From positions 558,001 through 622,000 of the forward strand of contig NZ_AP024702.1 in assembly GCF_037076345.1 (NCBI RefSeq): DNA of 64,000 nt. Reading direction: 5' to 3'. The notes under the pieces were generated by a model. That model was not told the origin of the DNA. It did not search any database and was given only the letters and a program-made list of their open reading frames with translations. Made by a program: the position numbers and the translations under genes. Shown here piece after piece: positions 54,697 through 64,000 of the stretch (position 1 is its first letter; each line of letters begins with the position of its first letter). This DNA is from Haloferula helveola (GTDB lineage Bacteria > Verrucomicrobiota > Verrucomicrobiia > Verrucomicrobiales > Akkermansiaceae).

Positions 54697-57600
54697 ATGA
54701 AGGTTCTTCCTTACCTGCTCCTCCTGACCCTCCCTGTCCTCGCCCAACCCGACGCCCCGGTTTGGGAAAACCAAGCCATTTTCCGAATCAACAAGGAAGC
54801 GCCGCGGGCGACATCAGTGCCCTACCCTGAACGGGCGGAGCTGCTGAAAAAGAAGCCGGAACCCACTCCTTGGGTTCAATCGTTGAATGACCGTTCGGGT
54901 GCCTTACCTTCCGGAGGAGAAAGCATCGAAGGCGAATGGAAGTTCCACTATGCCGGCACTCCGTCCGCGGTTCCCGAAGGCTTCGAAAAGCCCGGGTTCG
55001 ACATCAGCGCCTGGCCAAGTATCCCGGTTCCCTCGAACTGGCAGCTCCATGGCTACGGCGTGCCGCTCTACACCAACTCGGAGTATCCGTTCAAAGCCGA
55101 CCCGCCACGGGTAATGGGCACCCCGCCCGGACACTTCACCAACTTTCCGGAAGACGAACGCAACCCGGTCGGATGCTATCGCCGCAACTTCACGGTCCCG
55201 AAGGATTGGGAGGACCGCGAAACCTTCATCGTGTTCAACGGAGTCGACTCCGCATTCCACCTGTGGATCAACGGCGAACATGTCGGATATTCCCAGGACT
55301 CCCGAACCCCTGCCGAATTCAATATCGGCAAGTTCCTCAAGTCCGGCGAGAACACGCTGGCCGTGCAGGTGTTCCAGTATTCGGACGGATCTTATCTGGA
55401 AGACCAGGACATGTGGCGGCTCTCCGGCATTTTCCGCGACGTCTATCTCTGGTCATCCGCCTCCCTGCAGGTCCGGGATATCTGGGTCAAGGCCGGGCTG
55501 GCCGACGACTACCGGACCGGAACGCTCGAGGTTGAAGTCGAAGTGCGGGATCTCTCCGGAGAGCAGCCCGCGGGAAGTGTGGAATTCGAGCTTCTGGGTA
55601 GCGACGGCAAGACCATCGCGAGCGCCTCGTCGAAACTCTCCGGTGGCACCCTTTCGCTCAAACCTGACCGCCTGCCCGACATCGAGCCTTGGTCCGCGGA
55701 GATTCCGAAACTCTATGCCTACCTGCTCACGCTGAAAAACGCCGATGGCGAAGTGCTCGCGATCCACCCGGGGCAGACCGGCTTCCGGAGGAATGAAGTG
55801 AAAGACGGCAACTTCCTCCACAACGGGAAACCGATCCTGTTCAAGGGAGTGAACCGGCACGACCACAATCCGCGAACCGGGCACTACGTAACGCCGCAGG
55901 ATATGATCGCCGACCTCCTCGAGATGAAGCGCTCCAACATCAATGCCGTGCGCTGCTCCCACTACCCGAACGAACCGATCTTCCTCGAACTTTGCGACCG
56001 CCTCGGATTCTACGTGATCGATGAGGCCAACGTCGAAACCCACGGCATGGGCTGGGGTCCCGATGCGAATCCCCTCGCCAAAGACCCGTCATGGGGTCCC
56101 GCTCACCTCGATCGGATGAAGAACTGTCTGGAGCGCGACAAGAACCATCCCTGCGTCGTGATGTGGTCGATGGGCAACGAGGCGGGTGACGGCGTGAATT
56201 TCCAAGAGATGTCGAAGTGGATCCGCGAGCGCGACCCGTCCCGACCGGTCCACTACGAGCAAGCCCGTCAGCGCCCGCATGTGGACGTTTTCGCACCGAT
56301 GTATGCCCCCGTTACCGAGAGCCTTCGCTACGCGAAAGAGGAAGCGAAGAAGCCGCTGAACGAACAGCGCCCCATGATCCAGTGCGAATACAATCACGCG
56401 ATGGGCAATTCTTCCGGCAATCTTGCGGAGTATTGGGAAGCCTTCCGTTCCGAACGCCTGCTCCAGGGCGGATTCATCTGGGATTGGAAAGACCAAGGGC
56501 TTTTCTCCATCAAGCACGCCTACGACGCCGTGGAGGACCGCTCCGGCAACGGGCACAAGACCGCACTGTTGGGCTCCCTCTCCACAGATGAAGGGCTCTA
56601 CGGTGGCGGCTTGACCGCATCCGACTCCGCAAAGCTCGGACTGACGGAATCCGTCACCCTGCATGTTGAGGCGCGAGGCAATTTCGGCGGTGCCCGTTCC
56701 CAAGGTGGCGGCGACAACAACCGCAACGCGTCGGACGGCTACCCTCTGCTGACCAAGGGCGACACCGCCTACTCGCTGAAAATCGATCCGTCCGGAAGCA
56801 ATCTCGAGTTCTTTGTCTACACCGACAACTGGCAGACCCTGAGGGCGCCCCTTCCCGAAAATTGGCGAAGTGAGTTCCACGATCTGGTCGGCACCTACGA
56901 CGGGGCGAAAATGACCATCCGAATCGATGGAAAGGAGGTCGCCAGCAAACCCACTTCCGGCCGGATCAATGTCAATGGCTTCGATCTGGGTGTCGGACTT
57001 AATACCGAGAAGCCAACCCGCCGCTTCGATGGGTCGATCCGGCGCGCGAGGGTCTACGCGAAGGCTCTCGGTCCTTCGGCTGATCCGGCCAAGCAACCCG
57101 CACCGGTGATCGATCTCCGCTTCACCGAAGATGCTGCCAAGAAGAAAACCCGTCCCTTCTACGCATACGGAGGCGACTTCAACGACCGGCCGAGCCAGCG
57201 CTCATTCTGCCTCAACGGCATCATGATGCCGAATCTCACGCGGAACCCCCACCACGCCGAGGTCTGGAAGGTCCATCAGGAGATTCACACTTCCATGATC
57301 GATGACTCATCCCCGAACCTGCAGGTGAAGATTCTCAACGAGCGGTTCTTCCGCCCGCTCGACGACGTCTCCGCCCTATGGGTGCTCTTGAAGGACGAAG
57401 AAATGGCTGCCTCCGGAAAGCTCGAACTGCCCCCCGTCGAACCGCAATCGACCCACGAGGTGACCATCCCGACCGGAGTCAAACCCACGGACGATTCCGC
57501 TTGGACCCTCCAGATCCGTTTCGTCCGCACGACTGCAACCATGGGAGTTCCGAAAGGCGGCACGATCGCCCTCGACGAACACAAACTGCCATGGGGCAAA

Positions 57601-58599
57601 CGGACCCCACCGGAGGCTCTCCCCTCCGAGGGTGAGATAACCTTTAAGGACGGGGATGACGGGATCACCATCGCTGGCGAGAGATTCGAGGCAGCCGTGG
57701 ATCGATCGACCGGAATGCTCGAGTCTTGGAAGACCGGAGCGACTCAACAACTCGCGAGCCCGATGCAGCTGGATTTCTGGCGACCGATGACCAACAACGA
57801 CGAGGGAGCCGGATATCCGTCGAGGCTGTCCGCTTGGAGCGAAGCAGGCGCGAAGGCCAGCGCCACTTCGGTTGCGGCAGAAATGCGCGACAACGCCTGT
57901 GTCGTGAAGTCAGACATCGAAGTCCCGGTGGGCAATAGCACGGCAACCCTCGTCTGGAAGTTCCTGCCATCGGGTCAAGTCGAGGTCGAAGCAACGTTCC
58001 GACCCTCGGGTGGCAATCTCCCCATCATTCCGCGGGTTGGACTCAGGGCAGGCATCCCGTCGACGAACATCGACTGCCACTGGTTCGGCGCGGGCCCCGG
58101 AGAGAACTACGAAGACCGCCATACCGGCGCTTGGACCGGTGTCCACAGCAGACCCGTCAGCGGCTTTTTCCACAATTACCTCGATCCCCAGGAAGCAGGC
58201 CTGCGCACCGGCGTCCGCTGGCTGGAGATTACCCCGCGCTTCAAAGGAACCGGTCTCAGGGTGGACGCGCTCGGGGAACAACTCCTCCAGATGGCGGTTC
58301 TACCCTGCGACCCGCTGCAGCTTGAACTCGCACGTCACAGTGTCGACGTTCTTCCGGGTGACATCTACACGATCCGGATCGACTGCCGCAACATGGGTGT
58401 CGGCGGAACCAACTCGTGGGGACAGCAACCGCTCGAAAAGTACCGCATCAAGCCAGAAGGCGAGTTCCGCTGGTCGTTCCGCCTGTCTTCGCAGGAAGCG
58501 GACCCGACCCGGCACGGACGCGGCATTTATCGGAAGCCCCCCGGCTTTGAATCGACCGATCCGTCCGCTACCGAAGAACCTTCGTCCGAGGAGAACTGA
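54697..58599 (+). CDS. Exported GH2 beta-galactosidase with LamG-like insertion
   Basis: 1300 residues from the ATG at 54697 with a signal peptide (KVLPYLLLLTLPVLA). N-terminal jelly-roll (GYGVPLYTNSEYPFKADPP), immunoglobulin-like domain, and TIM barrel with the acid/base in WSMGNEAGDG and nucleophile in IQCEYNHAMGNSSGN; bgal small domain 5 is C-terminal (HWFGAGPGENYEDRHTGA). Between barrel and domain 4 (residues about 645-795) lies an extra LamG/concanavalin-like segment (EFHDLVGTYDGAKMTIRIDG, FDGSIRRARVYAKAL) not in E. coli LacZ (about 1023 residues), possibly binding carbohydrate. It hydrolyses beta-galactosides outside the cytoplasm. Eleven bases upstream of galK. Confidence 0.93.
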   Translation: MKVLPYLLLLTLPVLAQPDAPVWENQAIFRINKEAPRATSVPYPERAELLKKKPEPTPWVQSLNDRSGALPSGGESIEGEWKFHYAGTPSAVPEGFEKPGFDISAWPSIPVPSNWQLHGYGVPLYTNSEYPFKADPPRVMGTPPGHFTNFPEDERNPVGCYRRNFTVPKDWEDRETFIVFNGVDSAFHLWINGEHVGYSQDSRTPAEFNIGKFLKSGENTLAVQVFQYSDGSYLEDQDMWRLSGIFRDVYLWSSASLQVRDIWVKAGLADDYRTGTLEVEVEVRDLSGEQPAGSVEFELLGSDGKTIASASSKLSGGTLSLKPDRLPDIEPWSAEIPKLYAYLLTLKNADGEVLAIHPGQTGFRRNEVKDGNFLHNGKPILFKGVNRHDHNPRTGHYVTPQDMIADLLEMKRSNINAVRCSHYPNEPIFLELCDRLGFYVIDEANVETHGMGWGPDANPLAKDPSWGPAHLDRMKNCLERDKNHPCVVMWSMGNEAGDGVNFQEMSKWIRERDPSRPVHYEQARQRPHVDVFAPMYAPVTESLRYAKEEAKKPLNEQRPMIQCEYNHAMGNSSGNLAEYWEAFRSERLLQGGFIWDWKDQGLFSIKHAYDAVEDRSGNGHKTALLGSLSTDEGLYGGGLTASDSAKLGLTESVTLHVEARGNFGGARSQGGGDNNRNASDGYPLLTKGDTAYSLKIDPSGSNLEFFVYTDNWQTLRAPLPENWRSEFHDLVGTYDGAKMTIRIDGKEVASKPTSGRINVNGFDLGVGLNTEKPTRRFDGSIRRARVYAKALGPSADPAKQPAPVIDLRFTEDAAKKKTRPFYAYGGDFNDRPSQRSFCLNGIMMPNLTRNPHHAEVWKVHQEIHTSMIDDSSPNLQVKILNERFFRPLDDVSALWVLLKDEEMAASGKLELPPVEPQSTHEVTIPTGVKPTDDSAWTLQIRFVRTTATMGVPKGGTIALDEHKLPWGKRTPPEALPSEGEITFKDGDDGITIAGERFEAAVDRSTGMLESWKTGATQQLASPMQLDFWRPMTNNDEGAGYPSRLSAWSEAGAKASATSVAAEMRDNACVVKSDIEVPVGNSTATLVWKFLPSGQVEVEATFRPSGGNLPIIPRVGLRAGIPSTNIDCHWFGAGPGENYEDRHTGAWTGVHSRPVSGFFHNYLDPQEAGLRTGVRWLEITPRFKGTGLRVDALGEQLLQMAVLPCDPLQLELARHSVDVLPGDIYTIRIDCRNMGVGGTNSWGQQPLEKYRIKPEGEFRWSFRLSSQEADPTRHGRGIYRKPPGFESTDPSATEEPSSEEN

Positions 58600-58610
58600 C
58601 TTTCCTTCCC

Positions 58611-59786
58611 ATGCCGCTCCAACTCAACACACCTCTCGCCGATCTCGCGGCCGACGCCGCCTCGGAACTGCAGGAACGCTACGGCGTCGAACCGACCGTC
58701 ACCGCCGCGGCCCCCGGGCGGGTCAACCTGATCGGCGAACACATCGACTACTGCGACGGGTTCGTGATGCCCTTCGCCATCGATCGCTACATCGTGGTCG
58801 CCGCGGCGGCGAACTCCAGTCGTGAGGCCCATATCGTTTCATGCGGCGAAGAGCCGGTCACGCTGAACCTCGACAAGAAGAAGGAGCCGGGACAGCCGAA
58901 GTGGGCGAACTACATCCGTGGAGTGATCCGCGGGTTCCAGGACCGCGGCCATACGATTCCCGGTTTCGATGCTACGATCGTCTCGTCCGTTCCGCTCGGC
59001 GCGGGACTTTCGTCCTCCGCCGCCCTCGAGTGCGCGACAGCGACCCTTCTCGAGGGACTGCTCGATACGGTGCTCGACACCAAGGAGAAGGCTCTCCTGT
59101 GCCAACGCGCCGAGCACGACTTCGCCGGCGTCCCCTGCGGCATCATGGACCAGTTCGCCTCCGCCTTCGGTCAAGCCAACCGGCTGGTCCTGATCGATTG
59201 CCGTTCGGGCGAACCCGAGCTGGTTCCCTTCGGAAATCCCGACCTGACGGTCATCGTCGCCAACACCAAGGTGCACCACGAACTGTCCGACGGCGGCTAT
59301 GCTTCAAGGCGCAAGAACACCGAGGACGGACTGGCAGTGATCGGCAAGAGCACGTGGCGCGATGTGACGATGGCCGATGTCGAAGCGAACTGGGAGCGCC
59401 TCGGTGATCCTGTGAACCGCCGCTCCCGCCACGTGGTCGGCGAAATCGCCCGCACCATCGCCGCGGCCAAGGCACTTGAAGCGAATGACTTCGAGGCTCT
59501 TGGCCCGCTCATGGCCGCCAGCCACGAATCCCTGCGCAACGACTTCGAAGTCTCCTGCAAGGAACTCGACACGATGGTCGAGATCGCACGGGCGATCGGA
59601 CGGGCAGGCGGTGTGATCGGCGCACGCATGACCGGCGGTGGATTCGGTGGCTCGACCGTTACCCTCTGTGAAAGCACCCGCGTTGAATCGATCGCGGAAA
59701 CACTGGAGAAGGAGTACCAGAGCGCGACCGGCATCGCACCCGAGATCTTCGCGTCACGACCGTCGCTGGGAGCCCATCTGCTTTGA
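58611..59786 (+). CDS. galK: Galactokinase
   Basis: 391 residues, GHMP kinase. Signatures: AAAPGRVNLIGEHIDYCDGF, the ATP loop in VPLGAGLSSSAALE, the Mg/catalytic Asp region CGIMDQFASAFG and C-terminal RMTGGGFGGSTVTLC. It phosphorylates galactose to galactose-1-phosphate, the first Leloir step after uptake. It starts 11 bases after lacZ, in the same operon. galT and galE are not in the window. Confidence 0.97.
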   Translation: MPLQLNTPLADLAADAASELQERYGVEPTVTAAAPGRVNLIGEHIDYCDGFVMPFAIDRYIVVAAAANSSREAHIVSCGEEPVTLNLDKKKEPGQPKWANYIRGVIRGFQDRGHTIPGFDATIVSSVPLGAGLSSSAALECATATLLEGLLDTVLDTKEKALLCQRAEHDFAGVPCGIMDQFASAFGQANRLVLIDCRSGEPELVPFGNPDLTVIVANTKVHHELSDGGYASRRKNTEDGLAVIGKSTWRDVTMADVEANWERLGDPVNRRSRHVVGEIARTIAAAKALEANDFEALGPLMAASHESLRNDFEVSCKELDTMVEIARAIGRAGGVIGARMTGGGFGGSTVTLCESTRVESIAETLEKEYQSATGIAPEIFASRPSLGAHLL

Positions 59787-59852
59787 CCCGCGGATCCCGG
59801 AGCGGCCACGATCCCTTGAAAACTCGGCCACCGGGGCCACGTTTTCAGCGCC

Positions 59853-61700
59853 ATGCGCCCGCTCCTTGTCATCGCCCTCGCCATCGCGGCGAAGGCCGAC
59901 GATTTCGCCACCAAGGCGGTGCCTTTCCTCGAAAAGCACTGCTACGAGTGCCATGGAGCGAACGACCCGGAGGGCGGCGTCGAGGTCCACGGGTTGACCT
60001 CAACGGACTCGGCATTTCGCCACCATGAGTTCCTCGACAAGATCGCGGAAGCGGTGCGCTGGGAGGACATGCCGCCCGAGGAGGACGTCGACGAGTTGCC
60101 GTCCGAGGACGAGCGGAAGGTCTTCCTCGCCGAGATCGACCGCGTCCGCAAGAAGCTCGCCAAGGGCGACTTCCCCAGAAAGGCGGGCCGACCGACGATC
60201 CGTCGCCTGAACCGCGACGAGTATTCCTACACGGTCCGCGACCTGTTTGGTGTCGACTTCCTCGCCGGCCAGGGGTTCCCCGCCGACGGCGCCGGCGGCT
60301 CCGGCTTCAACAACACCGGGGACGCGCTGTTCGTGCCGCCGGTTCTGCTCGAGAAATACCTCGGCGCCTCGCGGAAGGTGGTGAAGTCACTCTACGGGTC
60401 ACCCAAGGACCTCGATAAGATCCTGCTGTCGCGTCCGGACGACAAGAAACCACCGGAACAAGCCGCCCGCGAAAACCTCACCATCCACGGCTCTCTCGCG
60501 TTCCGGCGACGGATCACCGACGAGGAAACCGACCGCTTCATCAAGCTCTTCAAAACGGCGAAAGAGCGCGGCGACTCGTTCGAGGAAGCGATGCGCGCCC
60601 CTCTCCAGGCTCTTCTCGTCCATCCCTCGTTTCTATTCCGCGTCGAGCACGACGAACCGGGCAAGGCCGAGTGGCGGCTCAACGACTTCGAACTCGCCGT
60701 CCGGCTCTCCTACTTCTTGTGGGCATCCATGCCCGACCGGGAGCTGTTCCGTCTGGCCGACGAGGGAAAGCTGTCGCAGCCCGAGGTCCTTCGTCAGCAG
60801 ACGCTGCGCATGCTCGATGATCCGCGGATCGAGTTCTTCGCACGCCACTTCGGTGGCCAGTGGCTGGGTTTCGATGAGTTGCGGGAAACGGCGAATCCGG
60901 ACACCGACCGCTACCCCGAATTCACACCCTCGCTCCGGGTCGCGATGTACCGCGAATCGGTCGACTTCCTGAAACACGTCATCCGCAACAACCGGCCGGT
61001 CCTCGAACTCATCGATGCCGACTACACGTTCCTCAACAGTGAACTCGCCCGCCTCTATGGAGTTCCAGGCGTTTCGGGAGACGAGATGCGCATGGTCCGG
61101 CTCAAGGACCGCAACCGCGGCGGCGTGATCGGGCAGGCGTCGATCCTGACCGCGACCTCGATGCCGCTCCGGACGAGCCCGGTGAAACGCGGCGTGTGGA
61201 TCCTCGACAACCTGCTTGGAACACCGCCACCTCCCCCGCCCCAGAATGCGGGGGTGCTCCCCGCCGATGACCGCTCGGCGGAAGGGCTCTCTTTCCGCAA
61301 GCAACTCGAACTCCACCGCGACAAGGCCGGTTGTTCCGGCTGCCACTCGAAGATCGACCCCCTCGGTTTCGGGCTCGAGAACTTCGACGCCATCGGCCGC
61401 TGGCGCGACAAGGACGTCAACGGGCAGCCGGTTGACTCCCTCGCCGTCATGCCGGGCGACATCACTTTCTCGACGCCCGCCGAGCTGAAAGACCTGCTGC
61501 TCACCAGCGACGATCTTTTTCTGAAGAACATCGCACGGAGGATGCTATCCTATGCCCTCGGGCGGCAACTCGAGTACTACGATGAACCCGTCATCACCGA
61601 GCTCGTCGACCGGCTGAGAAAAGACAAACTGAAGGCCCGCTCGCTGGTCCTCGCGATCGTCGAATCCCACCCTTTCCAACACCGCAGCGCGACCCGCTAG
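59853..61700 (+). CDS. DUF1592/DUF1588/DUF1585 planctomycete-type cytochrome protein
   Basis: 615 residues with a signal peptide (RPLLVIALAIAAKA). A haem site CYECH lies near residue 30, then domains typical of planctomycete/verrucomicrobial DUF1587-DUF1592-DUF1588-DUF1585 proteins: RRLNRDEYSYTVRDLFGVDF, SFLFRVEHDEPGK, LAVRLSYFLWASMPD, GGVIGQASILTATSMPLRTSP, and CSGCHSKIDPLGFGLENFD. The pair with a DUF1552 protein is very common in this phylum. Role unproven; often assumed periplasmic redox or carbohydrate-linked. Confidence 0.92.
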   Translation: MRPLLVIALAIAAKADDFATKAVPFLEKHCYECHGANDPEGGVEVHGLTSTDSAFRHHEFLDKIAEAVRWEDMPPEEDVDELPSEDERKVFLAEIDRVRKKLAKGDFPRKAGRPTIRRLNRDEYSYTVRDLFGVDFLAGQGFPADGAGGSGFNNTGDALFVPPVLLEKYLGASRKVVKSLYGSPKDLDKILLSRPDDKKPPEQAARENLTIHGSLAFRRRITDEETDRFIKLFKTAKERGDSFEEAMRAPLQALLVHPSFLFRVEHDEPGKAEWRLNDFELAVRLSYFLWASMPDRELFRLADEGKLSQPEVLRQQTLRMLDDPRIEFFARHFGGQWLGFDELRETANPDTDRYPEFTPSLRVAMYRESVDFLKHVIRNNRPVLELIDADYTFLNSELARLYGVPGVSGDEMRMVRLKDRNRGGVIGQASILTATSMPLRTSPVKRGVWILDNLLGTPPPPPPQNAGVLPADDRSAEGLSFRKQLELHRDKAGCSGCHSKIDPLGFGLENFDAIGRWRDKDVNGQPVDSLAVMPGDITFSTPAELKDLLLTSDDLFLKNIARRMLSYALGRQLEYYDEPVITELVDRLRKDKLKARSLVLAIVESHPFQHRSATR

Positions 61701-61719
61701 CACCCACCCCGATTCCGCC

Positions 61720-63126
61720 ATGGCAAATCTCCAATCCCAACGCTGGCTTCTGCCCCGCCGGTCTTTCCTCCGCGGCGCCGGCGCCACCCTCGCCCTGCCG
61801 TTTCTCGATGCGATGCGCCCGCTGATGGCAGCCGGAACCGGCACGGCCGCACCGGTTCGACTCGGGCTCCTCTACATGCCCAACGGCGTGCGGTCCGACC
61901 GCTGGACCCCCGACGGCAAGGGCGGGTCGTTCGAGCTTTCACCGATCCTCAAACCTCTGGAGGCCCACAAGCAGGACCTGCTGGTATTGACCGGCCTCCA
62001 GAACAAGGCGTCGTTCACGGGCGACGGCCACTACGTCAAGACCGGCGGCTGGCTGACGGGCACCACGATCTCGAAGACGACCGGCTCCGACATTTCGGCC
62101 AACGGCATCTCAATGGACCAGATTGCCGCGCGGCAGATCGGCCGCGACACCAAGCTGCCGTCCCTCGAGCTTGGAACCGAACCGGTCGCGACCGGGATCG
62201 ACCGCAACGTCAACTACACGCGGCTCTACGCCTCCCACATCGCATGGAAGGCCGCCAACTCTCCCCTGCCTTGCGAGATCAATCCGCGCATCGCCTTCGA
62301 CCGCCTCTTCCGCACCCGCTCCGCCCGCGGCGAAAAGCAGGCGGCGGATGAGAAGTCCGTCCTCGACCTCGTTCGCGAGGACGCTCGCCGGTTGCAGTCG
62401 CAGCTCGGTTCCTCGGACAAGGCCAAGCTTGAGCAGTACCTCGAATCGGTGCGCGAGGTCGAACGCCGCATCGAGCAGGAAGCCAACACCCTCGGCGCCG
62501 GTGAAAACCTTCCACCGGAGCTGCTCGGCAAGATCTCGGAACTCGACAAGAAGATCTCGAAGGCGATGGGCAAGGCCTCGCGTGAGGAGGAGCTTAACTC
62601 GCGTCCGCGTTTCGACCACGGCGAGCACTGCCGCATCATGATGGACCTGATGGCACTGGCCTTCTGGTCGGACTCGACACGTGTCTCGACCTTCATGTTC
62701 GGCAACGATGTCACCGGCCGGAACTTCTCGTTCCTCGACGGAGTGAATGGTGGGCACCACGAGATTTCCCACCACAAGAACGACAAGGGGCAGCTCGACC
62801 AGTACGAGCGGATCAACCGCTGGCACGTCGATCAGTACGCCTACCTCCTCGGACGGATGAAGGAACTGAAGGAAGGTGACGGCACCCTGCTCGACCATTG
62901 CATGATCGGCTTCGGCTCGCCGATCCGCGACGGCAACAGCCACAATCCGCGCAACGTCCCGATCGTCATTTCCGGAGGCTCGAAGGCCGGGCTCAAGACC
63001 GGCCGGCACCTCGTCTATGACGACGGCACACCGCTCTGCCGACTGTGGCTTGGACTGCTGGAAAGGGCTGGTGCGGACGCCAAGTCGCTCGGTGATGCGA
63101 GCTCGCCACTCGCGAACCTCGGCTGA
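61720..63126 (+). CDS. DUF1552 protein, Tat-exported
   Basis: 468 residues. Tat-type signal with RRSFLRGAGATLALPFLDA. The body matches DUF1552 (LGLLYMPNGVRSDRWTPDG, LSPILKPLEAHKQDLLVLTG, GGWLTG and HHEISHHKNDKGQLDQYERINRWHVDQ). These proteins are nearly always next to DUF1592-type genes. It starts 19 bases after that gene. Function unknown, periplasmic. Confidence 0.92.
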   Translation: MANLQSQRWLLPRRSFLRGAGATLALPFLDAMRPLMAAGTGTAAPVRLGLLYMPNGVRSDRWTPDGKGGSFELSPILKPLEAHKQDLLVLTGLQNKASFTGDGHYVKTGGWLTGTTISKTTGSDISANGISMDQIAARQIGRDTKLPSLELGTEPVATGIDRNVNYTRLYASHIAWKAANSPLPCEINPRIAFDRLFRTRSARGEKQAADEKSVLDLVREDARRLQSQLGSSDKAKLEQYLESVREVERRIEQEANTLGAGENLPPELLGKISELDKKISKAMGKASREEELNSRPRFDHGEHCRIMMDLMALAFWSDSTRVSTFMFGNDVTGRNFSFLDGVNGGHHEISHHKNDKGQLDQYERINRWHVDQYAYLLGRMKELKEGDGTLLDHCMIGFGSPIRDGNSHNPRNVPIVISGGSKAGLKTGRHLVYDDGTPLCRLWLGLLERAGADAKSLGDASSPLANLG

Positions 63127-63207
63127 CCTTCGCGACCGAAAAACGCAGGTTCCGCATTCCCCTTGTCCGGAGGTCCGGGGTGCCGTTGAATTCATGGCGC
63201 CCGTACC

Positions 63208-64000
63208 ATGAAATCCATCCTGCCCCTGCTGCTCGCAGCACTCCCGTCAGTTGTCCAGGCCGCTCCCGATTGGGAGAACCAGAACGTCTTCCGGATCAAC
63301 AAGGAAGAGCCTCGCGCGATCGCGATGCCCTTCCCCACCCGTGAGGGCGCCCTCACGAAGAAGCGACTCGAGTCACCGTGGTGCCAGATGCTCAACGGCG
63401 ACTGGAAATTCCACTGGGTCGATCATCCCGAAAAGCGCCCCGCCGATTTCTTCAGGGCCGACTTCGACGACAGCTCATGGAAAACGATTCCGGTCCCCTC
63501 GAACGTCGAACTCCACGGCTACGGAACACCGATCTACTGCAACCATCCTTACCCGTTCCAAAAGGACCCGCCCCGGGTGATGGGCGAGCCGCCAAAGAAC
63601 TTCACCGCCTACAACGAGCGCAATCCGGTTTCGTCCTACCGCAGGACCTTCACGATTCCGGACACATGGAAGGACCGCCAGACCTTCATCACCTTCAATG
63701 GCGTATCGTCGGCCTTCTACCTCTGGGTGAACGGCGAGAAGGTCGGCTACTCGCAGGACTCGCGGACCCCGGCGGAGTTCGACATCACGAAGTTCCTCAA
63801 GGACGGAGAGAACACCCTGGCAGTGGAGGTGTATCGCTACTCCGACGGGTCCTACCTTGAGTGCCAGGACTTCTGGCGCCTCTCGGGCATCTTCCGGGAT
63901 GTCTATCTGCACTCGTCATCAGCACTCCAACTCCGTGATTTCTTCGTGCGGGGAGGCTTTGAGGACGATTATGCGACCGGACAGATGAACATCCGGCTCG
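63208..64000 (+). CDS. Second exported GH2 beta-galactosidase, truncated by window end
   Basis: 264 residues are visible, the frame still open at the last base. Signal peptide (KSILPLLLAALPSVVQA), then the GH2 N-terminal domain with the same pattern as the gene at 54697 (PVPSNVELHGYGTPIYCN, YPFQKDPPRVMG, YSQDSRTPAEFDITKFLK). The shared motifs show a close paralogue; the catalytic domain lies beyond the window. It follows the DUF1552 gene by 81 bases. Confidence 0.93.
   Translation, partial: MKSILPLLLAALPSVVQAAPDWENQNVFRINKEEPRAIAMPFPTREGALTKKRLESPWCQMLNGDWKFHWVDHPEKRPADFFRADFDDSSWKTIPVPSNVELHGYGTPIYCNHPYPFQKDPPRVMGEPPKNFTAYNERNPVSSYRRTFTIPDTWKDRQTFITFNGVSSAFYLWVNGEKVGYSQDSRTPAEFDITKFLKDGENTLAVEVYRYSDGSYLECQDFWRLSGIFRDVYLHSSSALQLRDFFVRGGFEDDYATGQMNIRL

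Overview
The window is a high-GC, densely coded bacterial chromosome segment. I infer a member of the Verrucomicrobiota, probably Verrucomicrobiales. The evidence is the gene families: a DUF1592-type planctomycete-cytochrome protein followed by a DUF1552 protein, an arylsulfatase, exported GH2, GH16 and six-hairpin glycosidases, a very long GreA-type factor of the kind seen in chlamydiae, and giant repeat proteins. No taxonomic marker gene (rRNA) is present, so genus is not assigned. Nearly all positions were checked against start and stop codons; functions are read from motifs.

Layout. 1-4.4 kb: the 3' part of a giant surface or secreted protein with six ~191-residue repeats. 4.4-9.5 kb (minus): enolase, long GreA, a PDZ protein, and an ECF sigma factor with its anti-sigma-like partner. 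9.7-14.1 kb (plus): an exported choice-of-anchor I protein and a GH63-like glycosidase. 14.1-18.3 kb (minus): a YyaL-type thioredoxin protein, GH16 glucanase and cysteine desulfurase. 18.5-23.6 kb (plus): an FeS photolyase of the PhrB type, a PhoX-like (DUF839) protein and a diheme cytochrome. 23.8-32.6 kb: sucCD, aat-xseA, a six-hairpin glycosidase, a sulfatase and DUF2721.

32.6-37.8 kb (minus) is the most unusual part. A divergent RtcB RNA ligase, a GNAT acetyltransferase, a slipin/SPFH protein and an HNH endonuclease lie together with a tRNA-His(GTG) gene with two mispairs, a degenerate tRNA-like element without an acceptor stem, a long imperfect inverted repeat, and a possible small RNA. 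I interpret this as a candidate RNA-repair or tRNA-damage module with tRNA-mimic RNAs.

37.8-48.8 kb: cardiolipin synthase, a DUF4139 protein, Tag glycosylase, glycyl-tRNA synthetase, RlmH, two coiled-coil paralogues, an MsbA-like ABC exporter and an alpha/beta hydrolase. 48.8-49.6 kb is an intact IS5-type element (frameshifted transposase) inserted exactly where two convergent genes share their stop codons. 49.6-51.4 kb (minus): thioesterase, DoxX, KH/R3H protein and GAF protein.

51.6-64 kb (plus) is a galactoside-utilisation region: a lipoprotein aldose epimerase, a Na+/solute symporter, a 1300-residue exported GH2 beta-galactosidase with a LamG-like insertion, galactokinase, the DUF1592/DUF1552 pair, and a second GH2 beta-galactosidase cut by the window end. 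The inferred order is hydrolysis and mutarotation outside the cytoplasm, sodium-driven uptake, then phosphorylation; galT and galE are not in the window. A dispersed palindromic repeat occurs three times (18.36, 23.75-23.82 and 40.83-40.95 kb), and one copy supplies the stop codon of tag.
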